From Roridomyces roridus (Eukaryota > Basidiomycota > Agaricomycetes > Agaricales > Mycenaceae), in assembly GCA_029378245.1 (NCBI GenBank), contig JARKIF010000011.1, positions 930,001-994,000 on the forward strand: a stretch of 64,000 nt of DNA, in the 5' to 3' direction. Positions 46,401 through 58,475 of the stretch are shown here, piece after piece. Below the pieces are notes generated by a model. That model was given only the letters and a program-made list of their open reading frames with translations, was not told the origin of the DNA and ran no database searches. Both the position numbers and the translations under genes were made by a program. Numbering within the stretch: the stretch's first letter is position 1; every line of letters starts with the position of its first letter.

Positions 46401-47785
46401 CGCGATCTTCCTTCAATGTGCGTGCTCAAAGCTTTTTCTAAATCGTGGTTTGATTCTTTTTTCAAACAGGCTTGGTGGTAAGTATGATGTCTAATCTCTT
46501 TCGAATTAGCCTCACTTTGCTCGCAGGAGGAGATTTGGACGGTTAGGTTTTCAAGTCTTTGTTTTTCAAATGCTTACCAATCGCGCACAGGGGATTTTTT
46601 CACGGTTATATGGGATAAGGAGCTCCAGTGCGTGCTCATTTCTTTACGTTTGTTTCCGAGCTAAATCTGCACAAGGATTACGAGGGAACACGAACCGATG
46701 GACTACACCGGTGTCCCTCCGGTTAAGAAGGTCAACATCACGATGGACGACGTCTGCGATTTTTTCGTTAGTACGTACATTCTCCAGCACCTCCGAGAAC
46801 CGCAGACTCATTTTCGATACGTCAGCGTTCGTCAAGAGCGACGTACTGGGAATCGTAGCCCATTGTTGGCAAGCTATGGCCGACTACTGGGGTCCTCAAC
46901 ACGAGTACTGTCTGGAGCTCGCAAAGTACAATTCTGACGCGGTTGATTTTCCCAAGTCGGGCATGGTGGTGCACATACCTGACCGGTGCGTCCAAATTTT
47001 CTATAACGTGGGTATTGAATTCGAGGATTCCATGTAGACTGCGGCCTGTCCGGTATCCTGATTTCATGGACAAGGGTCCCGAGATGAGTTATCCCAGCCC
47101 GCGTGTGCTGGGTATGATGTACAGACTCATCGAGCCTGCACCCGAGTATCGGCCGATATCGGATGTCTGCATTGATACGAGACTTACCTCGAGGAAGGTT
47201 TTGTCGAGTTATCTCAAAGCCGCGGGATTGGCAAAATTTGCCGTGCGTTACATCGTTGATTTCTCGACTTGCCTGATTGTTTCGTCTAGTACGATGTTGA
47301 AATGGAGGGTATCATGCGGCAGTGAGTGCGTGGGTTTCTCGAGAGGGCACCGCTAATATTTTTGCAGGCATTCTTTGTGTGAGGCAGAAGTCATCGCCGG
47401 AGTTTCCGTCATGAGCGACCAAAAGAGACGTCGTTCAGCCGACGATGCCATCCGGGGTCCTGTGCGAGAGGGGATGGAGAACCTGCGTATGAAATACCGC
47501 CGGCAGGCCCGACAATTCGTCAAAGAGAATCCCAGCGCCAAGGGGATGGAAGAATGGGCTCTGGCGTGTTACCAGATCACACACGTAGAGACGCTGCGCA
47601 CGATCTGGGTCGACGCGTTGAACCTCAGTCGAAGAGGGTCTGCTGCAATCTCGGACGATGGGAGCGACGACGAGGAATATGGGGAAGTCGAGCGGATAGA
47701 CTTGATTTCATTCCCTTGCGCATGGTATGTCGTTGAATCTCTGTTTGTGGGCAGCATCTTGATATTTGTCGCCAGAAATCTGTAA
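43455..47785 (+). CDS. RNA-dependent RNA polymerase (RNA-silencing RdRP, QDE-1-like)
   Basis: Cellular RdRP that would turn aberrant single-stranded RNA into dsRNA for Dicer in quelling/RNAi. I read 22 exons, all in phase, giving about 1094 aa; key ones are 43922-44193, 44243-44525, 44570-45160, 45529-45934, 46275-46417, 46470-46477 (8 nt), 46527-46541 (15 nt), 46591-46627, 46826-46985, 47038-47242 and 47368-47785. Landmarks in order: AARMGLCFSATRHV, FTDGVGNCS, EEGQIYCAVSP, RSPCLHPGDARLV, catalytic GGGDLDGDFF, EPMDYTG and SDVLGIVAH. Two introns appear to use GC donors (43509, 46019). The 3' end is uncertain: an acidic reading (NESEDEEE) to 47888 lies in another frame. Confidence 0.9.
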
Positions 47786-48303
47786 TTTCCTGGATGACGA
47801 CACTGTTATCAAGGAGGAGGAGGAGGAAGAGGAGGATTTATCCTACCTGAGGCGATGGGATAACGAGTCGGAGGACGAAGAAGAGTAGATTTTAGATTTT
47901 TGGAATTTGGTCATTTATTTCATTTATCTGCGCCATCACGCCGATCTTCTTTGACGCGTCTCTTGTCTTCGAAGTTAAATTCCAGGGAAGGAGGGACGGG
48001 CCGGACCGCGGGCCAATGATTCCGAATCACCGCGACTCGGCTAACTTGATGACTCATCGCGACGCTTCTTTCTTTCAAACAACCTCGAAGTTCGAGCCCT
48101 TCTTGGGATCCAACATGCCGGCCTCGGGGTCGCAGAATACTCGCTGGAGCCTGCACGCTGGTAGAACTACCAGTTCAACCTCCGCCGGTAGCACTCGGGA
48201 CAGGGCGCTGACAGTGACATGTCCTAGCGCTGATGTCGCTTAATTACGGTGACCTCGACATCTCGACCAGGCACACTGCGCCTACCCTTTCTCCTTACCC
48301 TTC
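47786..48303. other. intergenic between RdRP and membrane-protein genes
   Basis: The first 103 bases are an open frame rich in Glu/Asp codons ending at a TAG at 47886-47888 that may be the true RdRP C-terminus if an unrecognised splice exists. The rest holds nothing recognised. Confidence 0.35.
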
Positions 48304-50519
48304 ATGTCCTCCACCCACGAGTTCGACCCGTACCGAAGTCCGCCTACCCAGCAACGGCAGCTCGATACGAGGTCCACCCTTTTGCCCAACCGTACTCGCG
48401 ATCGCATCATGCCACACCACGGTGACTTTGCCCTCGATGGACATCACGGGGCGCGCACCATCTGGATTATCGCACTCACAGGCTTGGGTGTCGTGCTGGC
48501 TGTCCTCCTCATTACCCTCGGGGTGCTCGTTGAAGTCTTCGCCGTGCACAACTATCACATCGAGGGCGGCGCCTTGCTCACCACCGCGCCACTCGGTAGG
48601 ACGTTGACGATAGCACATCTTTCGGGCTCGGCCGTTGCGGTGACGGTGCCGCTTGTCGTCGGATTAGGCGCTTACGTCCTTGCGGGGAGATGGGTGGCCG
48701 CGTCGAGAATTGAGAGTGCCAATAGACCAACTCCGTTTCAGTGCGTGCTTCTTCTGACTTTCTTGTATCTTCGGTACTGAAAAAACGGGTAGGCTAGGTA
48801 TTCTCATGCGGACACTCGGTGGGGCGAGTATCTCCTCGCTGTGGGATGGGGCGAGCTACGTCCATGGCCGTCGGGGCCCCGGTGGCAAGGAGCTGGCGAG
48901 ACCACCCATCCTGTACCACTCCGTCACACTGGTGTTTTATTTCCTTACCCTGGCGTACGGTCTTTCGGGCGTGGATACTTGGCTCGGCGCCACTTCCACT
49001 GCCGTCATTTATCCCCTGACGACCGATATCGCGCCAAGCGCGCAGTTTGGTCGTCAAGTCAATCAAACGCTCTGTTCCCAAACCTTTTCAAACAATTTGC
49101 CGTATCAGTGCGGACTTGTCAAAGGGTGCGTGTTCATCCTTGCCTTCTTCATCGTTTCGTATTCATCCCACGTTCAGGTCCGGTGGCAATCCACAGGAAT
49201 TCGCCATCTTCATCAATACAGTTCAAGGTCTCAATCCGAGCAACTCCATCGCCATCACAGACGACTCCACAGCCATCTTCGTACCCCCGGCTTCCCAACT
49301 CGACGATTCTATCGGCTACCGCGCAACAACTCTCGGTATCAAGTCGAATTGCACCAGCGTCACCGCGCAGTGCATACCTCCCGGCGTCTTCCAGGTTGAA
49401 TCAGGATTGCTCCTCAACTGCACGGAGGAGGTGAATTTCAATATTACAGGCGCCAGTTCACAAGGATGTGGTTATGGCGAGGGCATCGGCGGCCCACTTG
49501 ATCCGGAAGGGAATTTGCTTGGCTGTCAGAAGAGTAACAACTCGACGTATGTGCCCTCTCTTCACTTTTTTCGTCTGTTCGTGCGCTGGCTGACCAGATC
49601 AGAGATATCCGGTTCGCGATGGAGGTTACGTCGGCCGCCTACCATGCGAATATAAGTAGTTCCGGGGAAGTCTGTGCGTACATTAATTTTCCCTGTGTTA
49701 CAACCCTCCGTCTGACGCACGGACTAGTTGTGGGCGATACTGGGTTCTACTTACACGGCTCCGCTTACGCCAGGAATGTCCTCGTCTGCGATATCCACTC
49801 CCTGGATGTGACTTACGACTACTTCAACGGGAGCTACTCCACCGTGAGCAGCTCACCGTCTGATTTAGAACAGGCGGCGCGTGCTTCCGATGGATCCTGG
49901 GCGGGGCTCACGTATGTCGCCAACGCCGTCGATGGCGTCGGCATGTACTCGGGCTCCTACGTTGATGCGTTTGCGAATCAGCTGTCGTTGGTGACGCTTG
50001 CGACGACGTGGTTTGTTATGGAGCCCATTGAGGTCTTGTCCGCGCAGTCGACGGTTGTGCCTATTGGTGCGCGGCTACCACTTGCGCCGTTCTTGCTGGT
50101 TATCATTATACCGTTCGTATATTGGTGTGTCTAATTCCCCACGGACGCAGATGCCTTTACTCACTCGTCGCTCGGTAGCGTCAGCGTCCTTCTTCTGACC
50201 GTCTCCGCTGTGATCGCGACCCTTAACTCCCCGTACACGGCTTTTGCGCGCAGTAGGTTGATGGACCCCGTTACGGTGAGTGGTCCTTCCTCCTCCTACC
50301 GATCATTTTCCTCTAAACGCATACCCACAGGCTATCGGTACCGCATATGGCCCTGAAGACACGGGAGGGTCTCAATCGCCCTTGGAGCCTGTACACGGGC
50401 TGTTTAAGCATGAGACGGCTGCGGATCGGTTGACGTTGGAGATGTTCAAGGGTCCGGATGGGGCGCCTAGGGCTGCTGTAAGGAGGCCGACCTTCTCGGT
50501 GGAAGATTTAGAGAAGTGA
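48304..50519 (+). CDS. multi-pass membrane protein, function unknown
   Basis: Large Agaricomycete-type membrane protein without a recognised domain. Exons 48304-48740, 48793-49125, 49178-49546, 49603-49673, 49728-50124, 50179-50275 and 50331-50519 give 630 aa, all in phase. Predicted spans: IALTGLGVVLAVLLITLGVL near residue 60, AVAVTVPLVVGLGAYVLAG near 125, VTLVFYFLTLAYGL near 210, LAPFLLVIIIPFVYCVSVLL near 540. Between spans 3 and 4 is a long, probably external loop rich in Asn, Ser and Cys with several NxS/T sites. The C-terminal tail is hydrophilic. Four of six donors are GTGCGT or GTGTGT. Confidence 0.82.
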
Positions 50520-50801
50520 GGTGTGGTGTTTGATCCACATTGGCGCTCCATTTATATGATTTTGTTCTTCAACAATAATTTATGTCTCGACTATAATCTT
50601 GTCCTCCCCGAGCTCCGTCTCCGAAGAAAGGCACAATTCCGAATGGATAATATACAAGTTTCGTTTTAGTACATCCTCTCAATCCACGAGCAAAGACTCC
50701 TGATTCTGCCATGAAATTGAATCATTTAGGAGACCCTGAGACTTGATTAGCCTAGGGCTGCCAGTAGTGGAAAAACAGACGTACGAGGTGAATTAGGGAG
50801 A

Positions 50802-51131
50802 CTACACTCGCACCGGCATGCGAGCACCGCGTTCCATGGGTGGGCAGATTGGAAGTGCAACCCCGCGATTGCGTCTCGGGGTCGACGGATCGACGGGTAG
50901 CTCGAGGGATTTGAGCAGGCCAATCACTTCAGAGTCAGAATTGTGTGAATCATGCTCGAGCGCGATGGGAGTGGAGTGAGCAACATCGTTGGGAATCTCG
51001 AGCGCCTCCAAGAGACTCATGAGCTGTTTGTCGTCGCGGAGGGTGACGGCCACCCACGAGGACGTCGCGGGGTTGGTGCGAAAGTCGACTGCAGGGGCGA
51101 TTTTGGTACCGATGACTCTGTGGCAAGACAT
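50802..51131 (-). CDS. small hypothetical protein
   Basis: Single-exon ORF of 109 aa starting MSCHRVIGTKIAPAVDF. It contains two similar short helical stretches, MSLLEALEIP and IGLLKSLELP, and ends PMERGARMPVRV. Not recognised. The flanks (50520-50801 and 51132-51371) hold nothing else. It might be a chance ORF. Confidence 0.35.
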   Translation of the reverse strand: MSCHRVIGTKIAPAVDFRTNPATSSWVAVTLRDDKQLMSLLEALEIPNDVAHSTPIALEHDSHNSDSEVIGLLKSLELPVDPSTPRRNRGVALPICPPMERGARMPVRV

Positions 51132-51371
51132 GGTTTTGGAATAGTGGCGGGTTTGTTAAGGGGTTTGTGGTTGCGGTTGTGGAGTGGAGTGCAGGGTCGG
51201 TCTGGGATTTGGGCGAAAAATGGGCGGGGTTCTTATAGAACTGAGGGATTGAGACAGGGGGCGGAAAGAATGCTGAATTTGAACGTTCCGCGGCAGTATC
51301 CGCGCGGGTTCCGCGAAACATACACCGCATTTTCGACTCCTATTCGACACTTTCGAGCCTGAACGACCAGA

Positions 51372-51581
51372 TTACATACCACGTGATGTAAAATCATCGC
51401 TCTGCAAGGCCTGGCTCCGCAAGCTCCACGCCTTGCACACGACGAGCATAGTAGCCGTAGACTGTCTGTGACTTGCGAACGGATTGACATCCATCGCTGT
51501 GTGGGAGAAATGCTCGTCAAGTACACGTAGGATGGGAGCGAGGATTTCTGAGATGATCTCGTCGGGAAAGTGGGGCGCCAT
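51372..51581 (-). pseudogene. 5' fragment of a B/D-type F-box copy
   Basis: Reads MAPHFPDEIISEILAPILRV to VVCKAWSLR, then similarity stops. It is closest to copies B and D and lies divergent from the gene at 51727, matching the C/D arrangement. Only about 60 codons remain. Confidence 0.75.
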
Positions 51582-51726
51582 CGCGGCGGATTTCGATGGT
51601 GGCAGCGTGGCAGGAAGAAGGAAGTCGACACGAGATGACTAAGCTGCGACAAACAACAAAGGCATCACGCATCAAAACGCCGATCTTGTTTGCCGCGACT
51701 CTTGTCTTCTACCACCACGTCCTCAG
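51582..51726. promoter_or_regulatory. bidirectional intergenic region, copy of 34268-34451
   Basis: 145 bp; the part next to 51727 matches the C/D intergenic region almost base for base when inverted (CAAAACGCCGATCTTGTTTG, TCTTCTACCACCACGTCCTC). Confidence 0.5.
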
Positions 51727-54155
51727 ATGGCGCCGTCCATCCCAGACGAAATCATCTCCGAAATCGTCACTCCCGTCCTCCATATACCCGATGTTCGCTT
51801 CTCCTACACCATCACCACGAACAGCCCTTTCGCGATCTCTGGAGAGTCGACATCCGCGATTCTCCTGGTCTGCAAGGCCTGGCTACGTGTCTCCACTCCG
51901 CTCCTCTACAATGTGGTAGTCCTCCGCTCCGGAGCCCAGGCCAGAGCCCTCGCTTCGACGCTGAAGAAGAACCCCGACCTTGGTCTATTCATCAAGAAAC
52001 TACGCGTCGAGGGCGGATTCGGGGTGTGCATGCATGATCTCCTCCGACTCACGCCAAACATCACCGACATCGTCGTTTCTCTGCAACTCCACTCATCCGA
52101 CTCTTCCTCCGGCCTCGTCCTCGGCTTGCCGTTGATAAACCCAAAGCGGCTGATCGTCTGGGACGAAGACGACGACCGGAAGATGCTCAACAACAAGCAC
52201 GTAAAGCAGTTGGTGGAGGCTCTCAAGGGACTGAAATGGACGAACCTCGTGCGTGTTTTGTCATCGCTGCGCGTGCCCATTACTCACCCTGAGCTCCAGA
52301 CGACTGTGGTTTTCCCCTACTCCTACCTCGTCCCAGCTCGTGTCGATCTCATGAATACAATGAGCCGCATGCCAAGTGTTACTACGGCCTCGTTTCCCTT
52401 GGACTACGGCGTCCCCCGCGAAATTGTGGCTCTTGCGGAGGCGGCCTCTTTGCAGACGCTTGAAATTCGGGCTGTTGCATCGGTGCGGCGCCAAGAGAAA
52501 ATCCTTGCCGATCCGGAGGTACCGAAGTGGAAGAAAAAGTTGCGATTTGTTGACCCACGGTGCGTCATATAATTTTTTGCCAAAAATACCTGGGATTTGA
52601 CACGATCCCAAGTCTCATCATCGTGGAAAAGCCGCCAACCCCAGTCCCACCGCCGGCGCCACCAGTACGCGATCTATCGTTCATACCCCTGGCGGCCTCG
52701 TCGCAAGAAGCCGTTGACCTCGTGTGGAACCGGATTCTATATTTTGCGATGCTGCCCGACCCCAAGAACGATCTGACGGACCTTGACGCAATGCTGGAAA
52801 TGCGGCGTCAGAAGAAATACAAAGGGGCCGATGCGATCCGATTGGAGTATCTGTTGGTCTCCAAACTTTCCACGTTCGTTCCGTTTCGTATGTGCTCTTT
52901 TCAGTGGATTTCACAACTGCTCTAGCGAGTGGGCCTCAAGTACTTGTACCGATGGCCATCTGTCGGCTTCTCGAAGATGGAACTGTTCCGCCAGAAACTG
53001 GCCGCTCAGCCGTCTCTTGGACTCCATATACGCGGATTGATCTTGCACTCATTATGCTCCCCGGAGCCTTCAGATCCGATCCAAATACCCATCTTTGCCC
53101 ACACGCCGAATCTCACGCGTCTGGGTATTCATGCTCCGATCGAGCTCGATTGGGGCATGTTCTGCGCACTCGCGGACTCTGCGGGCGCAGCTCTCATCGA
53201 ATTGGTGGTCGAAGTCGTCCCGCAGAAAACCGCGCCCGATGCGCCTCCAGATCTCACTGTCTTCTCCAAATTCACCGCTCTGCGCACTCTGTCATGGGAT
53301 CACACATACCATGCGCTCTCACTGGCAGTGCTGAATGACAACGCCTCGGGAGGATTCCCGGCGCTGGAATCTGTGCATTTCCAGAAGCGGAATGCGTTTC
53401 TCCTCATGGCGTCGATGGAGTATGCTCCTATTCAACATATTGTTGCCGCTTCACAAGTTGACTCATGAACCAGACTGCCTTGCATTCGCTACATCGAGTC
53501 GTTTTACTATGACGTCTCCGAGATCGAACCATTTCTTAGACGGCATGGTAGCAAGATTTACGAACTGGGCGTAGCCCGGCATCGACTTGCTAAAATCTTG
53601 GTGATGTGTCCAAACCTTCGCAGTATCTATGTACGGTTTCTCCGTTGGAGACATTCCTTAGAGCAGGTACCTTCTTGGAAGACCGGATATGGAATCAAGC
53701 TGACGAACTACCCATAGGCGGTTCAGCGCGCCATTTTCGATGAAGCCGTACAGGACTTGAAGTACCCTGCTCGACACCAGGCTCTCGTCAAGATGGTCTT
53801 TGACAAGGATATCGAGTTCGTTTACCTTTTTTTTCAGGGTCAGATGATTCTGACGTCGACATTCTCCGCAGGGGCGCCAAGAAGGACGCTGAGGAGGATT
53901 GGAATCAGATATTCAACGCCTTTGAGCCGGGACATTTTCCCGCCCTGCGCGAGCTTCAGGTTACACGGTGCGAGTGGCCACCGATCAATGAGTACGTTTT
54001 CTGTGTTCAGAAATTCGAATTCGTTTTGAATGTGGTTCCTCAGACATGCGATCGCGCAGAGCGCTTGGGTGAAGCGGTCTGAACGGTTGCGCGAATTTGG
54101 GATCAAGTTGACTAATGAGGCTGGGGTGCATTGGCGTCCGCGGCTCAAGGGGTAA
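51727..54155 (+). pseudogene. F-box family copy E, single-base frameshift
   Basis: Closest relative of copy C (MAPSIPDEIISEIVTPVL start, ITDIVVSLQLHSSD, LYRWPSVGFSKMEL, SAWVKRSERLREFGIKLTN end). It is intact where C is frameshifted, but near 52865-52872 it has TCCAAACTTTCCAC where C has TCCAAAACTTTCCAC: one A is lost just before an intron, and downstream exons fall out of frame. Otherwise all exons are open and spliceable. Its last intron is the empty site of the MITE in copy C. It could be a sequencing error, but the identical-length homopolymer in C argues for a real deletion. Confidence 0.68.
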
Positions 54156-54244
54156 AGGAGAGTTACATCTCAACTTTGTGGCCCAGCTCGTCGCGCTACT
54201 ATTATCCGTATTATTATCATGCAAGTATACTATGGTAACTGAAC

Positions 54245-55789
54245 TTAGGTAATCCACCAATGCATATCACCGAAGACCCCAAGGAAATCCGAATCGTCGA
54301 AGTCTTCGTTTTCCAGCTCGGACTCTGCCTCCTCTGAGGTATCCGACTTCCAGGCGTCCGGTTGCAGTTCAACCGCAGTGAGTTCCACACCCAGGCCCCT
54401 CGCCTTGAGGTAGCTGATCTCCTCTTGGAATATCCCTGCACTTTGGACAAACTGCAATTCATCCTCGTCAAGGTAGAGTATCACAGATGCGAGTTGGCCC
54501 GCACGGGATCTCAGCATCTCCCACACGCCCTCCACCAGGTCCAGTTGAAGCACGCGGAGGTTCGGCAGGATCTCTGGCAACATCTCGGGCTCGTCAAGAG
54601 AGTGTCGTCCAATGTATTCAACCAGGCGGTGCATGATGTCGTCTGAACCGAAGAAATCCATGTAGGGCGTCAACCTCAACTCCAACGTGTGCAAGTTTGC
54701 AGTTGCCTTCAAAAGTGCTAGGATATCCGTATCCTGACTGGAGAGCTCTGATCGCAGGCGCAACACTTTCAAATCGCAGCTGGATCTTTTGGTGAGCTCC
54801 ACGATCGCTTCGCAAGGGAAGTTGGCGTGGGAGCATCCGGTCAAGGAGAGGCTTTCGAGCTCCGGGGCCGTCAGGTCGACGAATAGCCGGGCACTCATTC
54901 GCAGGAAGGTGATGTCGAGCTCGCGCAAATTCGGGAGGATCACGGGTGTAGGAGGGACGATGTCATGCCCGATCTCATCGCACCAGAGTGTACAGCAGAC
55001 CAACTATTCAAACTCAATCAACATGCAGGACAAGTCAGACAACCAACACACCTGTGCGCATCGGGTCAACAAATACGTCGTTTCGCTGGGCCAGAGCCAC
55101 ACGTTCGTCACGGCCACATTCGTCAAGGTCGCAGTGAAGGGAAGAGCTGCGACGAAGTCGAAGGAGCGGTCCAGAGGCCAGCCCGCCCTCGACGAATGTT
55201 CAAGAGAGATTGAAACATCCGTCAACTCGGGTACCTGGGCGAATACTCCCGATACACCAACGAGTTCCATGTCCCAATCAGTCCCTTCTGGCGCCGACTC
55301 CAAGATGATGCTGAGTTTCTGCATACACTCAAAGGGCGGCAACGGCGGCGCGTGCAGGAAAGTCGCCAACGTCTCTGGGGAAATGCTCAGGATGAGCGAG
55401 TCTAAGCGATGCGCATAAGGTGCGAGGAGTGACCTCAGCCTTGACGCGTCGCTCGGACTCGACCCCACTTCGACGCAAAAGGATATGACCGGCGGAGCGT
55501 AGTGGAGGTATCGGAGCAACATGCTGCGAAGACGATCAAAGTCCACTCGGAACCAATCTCCGTCGAAATAGAGGGAGAAGTGCTTCCAGAGATGTGCGTG
55601 GAAGGGATCGTGTGCCACTAGGCGCCAGCGCCGGCAGACTTGGGAGAATAATATGATTGATGGGGTGTTTGATTCGGAGGGTGGAATGCAGATTGGATCG
55701 GCTGCGGGGTTGGGGTAGCAAGCCTCGAGTATTTCCGAGAGGAGTTCACTCGGGAGTTGATTGATTGCAGATTCGGCGGACGAAGCCAT
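54245..55789 (-). CDS. F-box/LRR-like protein of a different subfamily
   Basis: Canonical F-box at the N-terminus: INQLPSELLSEILEACYP, then ILFSQVCRRWRLVAHDPFHAHLW. This is the common mushroom F-box type and is not part of the local seven-member family. Exons 55052-55789 and 54245-55003 give 498 aa. Leucine-rich stretches follow (LPNLRELDITFLRM, APELESLSLTG, DLKVLRLRSEL, NLHTLELRL, LPNLRVLQLDL) and an acidic tail (EEAESELENEDFDDSD). Probable SCF adaptor; target unknown. Its 3' end faces that of copy E, 90 bp away. Confidence 0.88.
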
Positions 55790-56627
55790 AATGATGATGC
55801 CAGAGAGGTTGAAAGGGAACCTCGATTATATACGTCGGAGAACACAAAAAGAAGGACTTGGTTACGACGCTGTATTATCTACAGACTGGACCTGCGATCA
55901 AATGAAGAGGACACGACAACGAAGACTCCGTGGGTGCATCCATCTTTTTGATGGTGGTGTCTCTGGTCATTTTTTGTTCGAAAACAAAAGGATAAGGTAT
56001 GAGCAAGTACTTTAGGCTGCGAGGCAACATCGCACTACACCGATAACAATAGGGTCACTTTCCATCGCGTTTCAAATCCGTGCCAGCAACCCGAAAGGAA
56101 GTTCACCGGGGCTGACCCGGCGGCACACTTGTTCGTGGGATTCATTGGTATCCAACCACCGCTGTCTTTGTCTCTCGAGCAGGAAGTACTGTGCCGACCG
56201 TTACTCCCACTGATGCCAGCTTTTCACAACAGTCGGTCTCACGGGCTACGCGAAACAATACTTTCCGTTGACTTTCCGCCCTCAGCCTTGCACATTGCGT
56301 GTCGCGTTTTGAGTCTTATAATAACGACTGCGAGTGTGGCACATCTTCAGTCGCTGCTGATGACTTGTCACTTTCCCCTGTTCAATCCAGGGCTGAGCCG
56401 TACGTGTTGAAGTATGGTGTTGATTTTTCGATTCCAGCACACCGATTAGTGACCATTAGTAACCTCCCGCGTGCACGTTTACTTGTACCCGTTCGCCTCG
56501 GGGGTGAGCCATTGGTAGGGAGTCGAGTAGCTTTTCCTCACCGTGCGTGATCGGAAATCATTGGAAATTTTTCCCTGATCACTGTTACATATATGTCAGG
56601 GAATCATAGTGCCAGCCGCCATTCATG
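55790..56627. other. intergenic, no feature recognised
   Basis: No protein-like ORF, repeat or RNA gene was recognised between the F-box gene and the tRNA. Confidence 0.4.
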
Positions 56628-56724
56628 TCCGATGTGGTGTATCGGTAACATATCCGCCTCTCATGAGTCTGTGCTCCAGGCTAACATGACGCGGTTGCGC
56701 GGGGTTCGATTCCCCGCATCGGAA
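56628..56724 (+). tRNA. tRNA-Glu (CTC) with a 26-nt intron
   Basis: Acceptor TCCGATG pairs with CATCGGA (7 of 7), discriminator A. D-stem GTGT/ACAT with loop ATCGGTA; anticodon loop C-TCTCA-C with anticodon CTC; T-arm CGGGG TTCGATT CCCCG. A 26-nt intron (TGAGTCTG...ACATGA) interrupts after position 37, the canonical place. The anticodon stem is CCGC/GCGG with a T-T mismatch at 27-43. Fits fungal tRNA-Glu in every other respect. Confidence 0.92.
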
Positions 56725-56887
56725 TTCCTTTTGCATTTTGTCCCTTCTCCTGCCCTCGTCTTGAGTGCTCGTCCCTCTGTATCTTTTGCCGTGCGACATG
56801 TAAACTCTTCCCATTGTTCCACATGGTTCCTGATCTCAGGCGCTGAACGATTTCGTATAGTCAAGAATACAAGTAAAATGTGCAACC

Positions 56888-58475
56888 TCAATGATCATCC
56901 GCCCCCTTCGTACCCCACTGAACCATCACACTCACCCCTCCCTTGGACTCGACCCTGCGCTGGCCAAGCATCGACACCGTCGAAGTCGAAGTCCCCACGA
57001 ACCCCGCGGCCTCGCCCTGTATAAAGGCATCCACGAAAATCGGGTACCAAGGCCCATGCTCCTCCATCGTCCTCTGGTGATCAAGCGTCACCCAGCCCAA
57101 CTCGGCAACCTCCTTCCACCACCCTTCATCCTGCTCATTACTCGTCACAATAACCCTCTCCGCGCTGACCCCCTTCTTCTCCATCAACTCGGCCTGCACC
57201 TCCTCCACCCTCCTCGCATACGTGCTCAGAGGCGCAAAACAATCCTCCAGGGGCGTATGGTACGTCAAGTCGCACCATATGGCAAAATCACCGCGCCGAA
57301 TGTGGACAGCGATATACGGCGGGATCGCCTCGCCCTCCTCGATCCCAAAAACCTGCCGCGTGTACTTTTCCCCCGCGTTCCGAACCTCTCTCGACCAAGT
57401 CATGTGCTCCCCGACCGCATGCCACGCTGCAGACTTTTCATAGCCCGCCTCCAGGTTGGCGATGCCCCAATACAGGCTGTTGGTGCAAAACAGATGCTCG
57501 TCGGGAGGCAGTGAGGCGTGGTGCGTCGGCGAAGGGTCGATGTCGGAGAGGTTCTGCCAATGCGGGAACGTCGCAAGTGCCGCGAAACCCCACATCAAGG
57601 TGCTCGGGTCGCTGCCACCATCGCCAGCCTTGCGCATCCACTCCGGGGCGAGGGTGTACGAGATGTCTTGAATTCGAGTCAGAAAAATGATCATGGAGAA
57701 CAGAAATTCAGACGCACCGAGCTTGAGGTCAACCGGCGGATCGAGGTACCACCCTCCACCCTCCTCCCAACGATAGTTCTGAATATCCCAACAGCCGAGG
57801 TCTTCCAGCGTCTCGCTCTTCAAATCCTTGACTTCCTTCCACTCGAGAATCGGCATACCCAGCTTCTTGGAGAGCGCCGGGACATCGAACACGTCGCCGA
57901 AATCACGGTGTGGGGTGTTGTCGCCGGGGATGTGCACCGGGCGGAAGCGAGGGATTATCGGGACACGATGGGTGATTTGCGCCAGGTACAGGACGTTCAT
58001 CTGCAATCTTGTCAGTGGGTAGTCGATGAGAGGGAACAGAACGCACGTAGTTGATGACTTGGTTCGCTGTGCAAGAACGTCAGTGTAAGAACGACAGAGA
58101 GCACTCAAGACGACGCACTCCATCCGTTCGCAGGCCATGTCGTTATGTATTTGACATCTTGGCGCAAATTCTCTGTAAATTCGTCGGTGTGAGACTCGGC
58201 GAGCACGAAATCCGAATCTGAGGCGCACCCCTGAACGTCTCAGTCGCCGTCTCGTTCCTCAGAACCCGCCATCCCTGGTGGCCCGTCTCCGGTGCACCAA
58301 CAGGCCCATCTTCCACAGCGAGCTCGGAATTCCCAAACATAGACCCATATCTGCCTTCTTCGATGTACGTCCAGGGCACTGGGGCGCTGAGGAAGAGGAG
58401 AGACATCGTCGCTAGTACCACGATTCCCGCTATGAGAAGCCGCCGGCGAGTCTGGAGAGTGCGGACGAAATCCAT
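56888..58475 (-). CDS. O-fucosyltransferase-like glycosyltransferase
   Basis: Type II membrane protein resembling GDP-fucose protein O-fucosyltransferases. Exons 58229-58475, 58119-58172, 58047-58066, 57718-58000 and 56888-57666 give 460 aa. After a short cytosolic part comes one membrane anchor (LLIAGIVVLATMSLLFLSA), so it probably faces the ER/Golgi lumen. NQVINYMNVLYLAQITHRVP is the donor-site start and YIAVHIRRGDF the family's HxRRGDF motif. The C-terminus has VTSNEQDEGW and FVGTSTSTVSMLG. The start is MDFVRT; an upstream GTG is also open. Agaricomycetes carry many such genes; acceptor unknown. Confidence 0.86.

Noticed and set aside
50125..50150. 24-26-nt intron in the membrane-protein gene
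   Set aside because: A 54-nt intron ending at 50178 joins in phase and gives a continuous membrane span.
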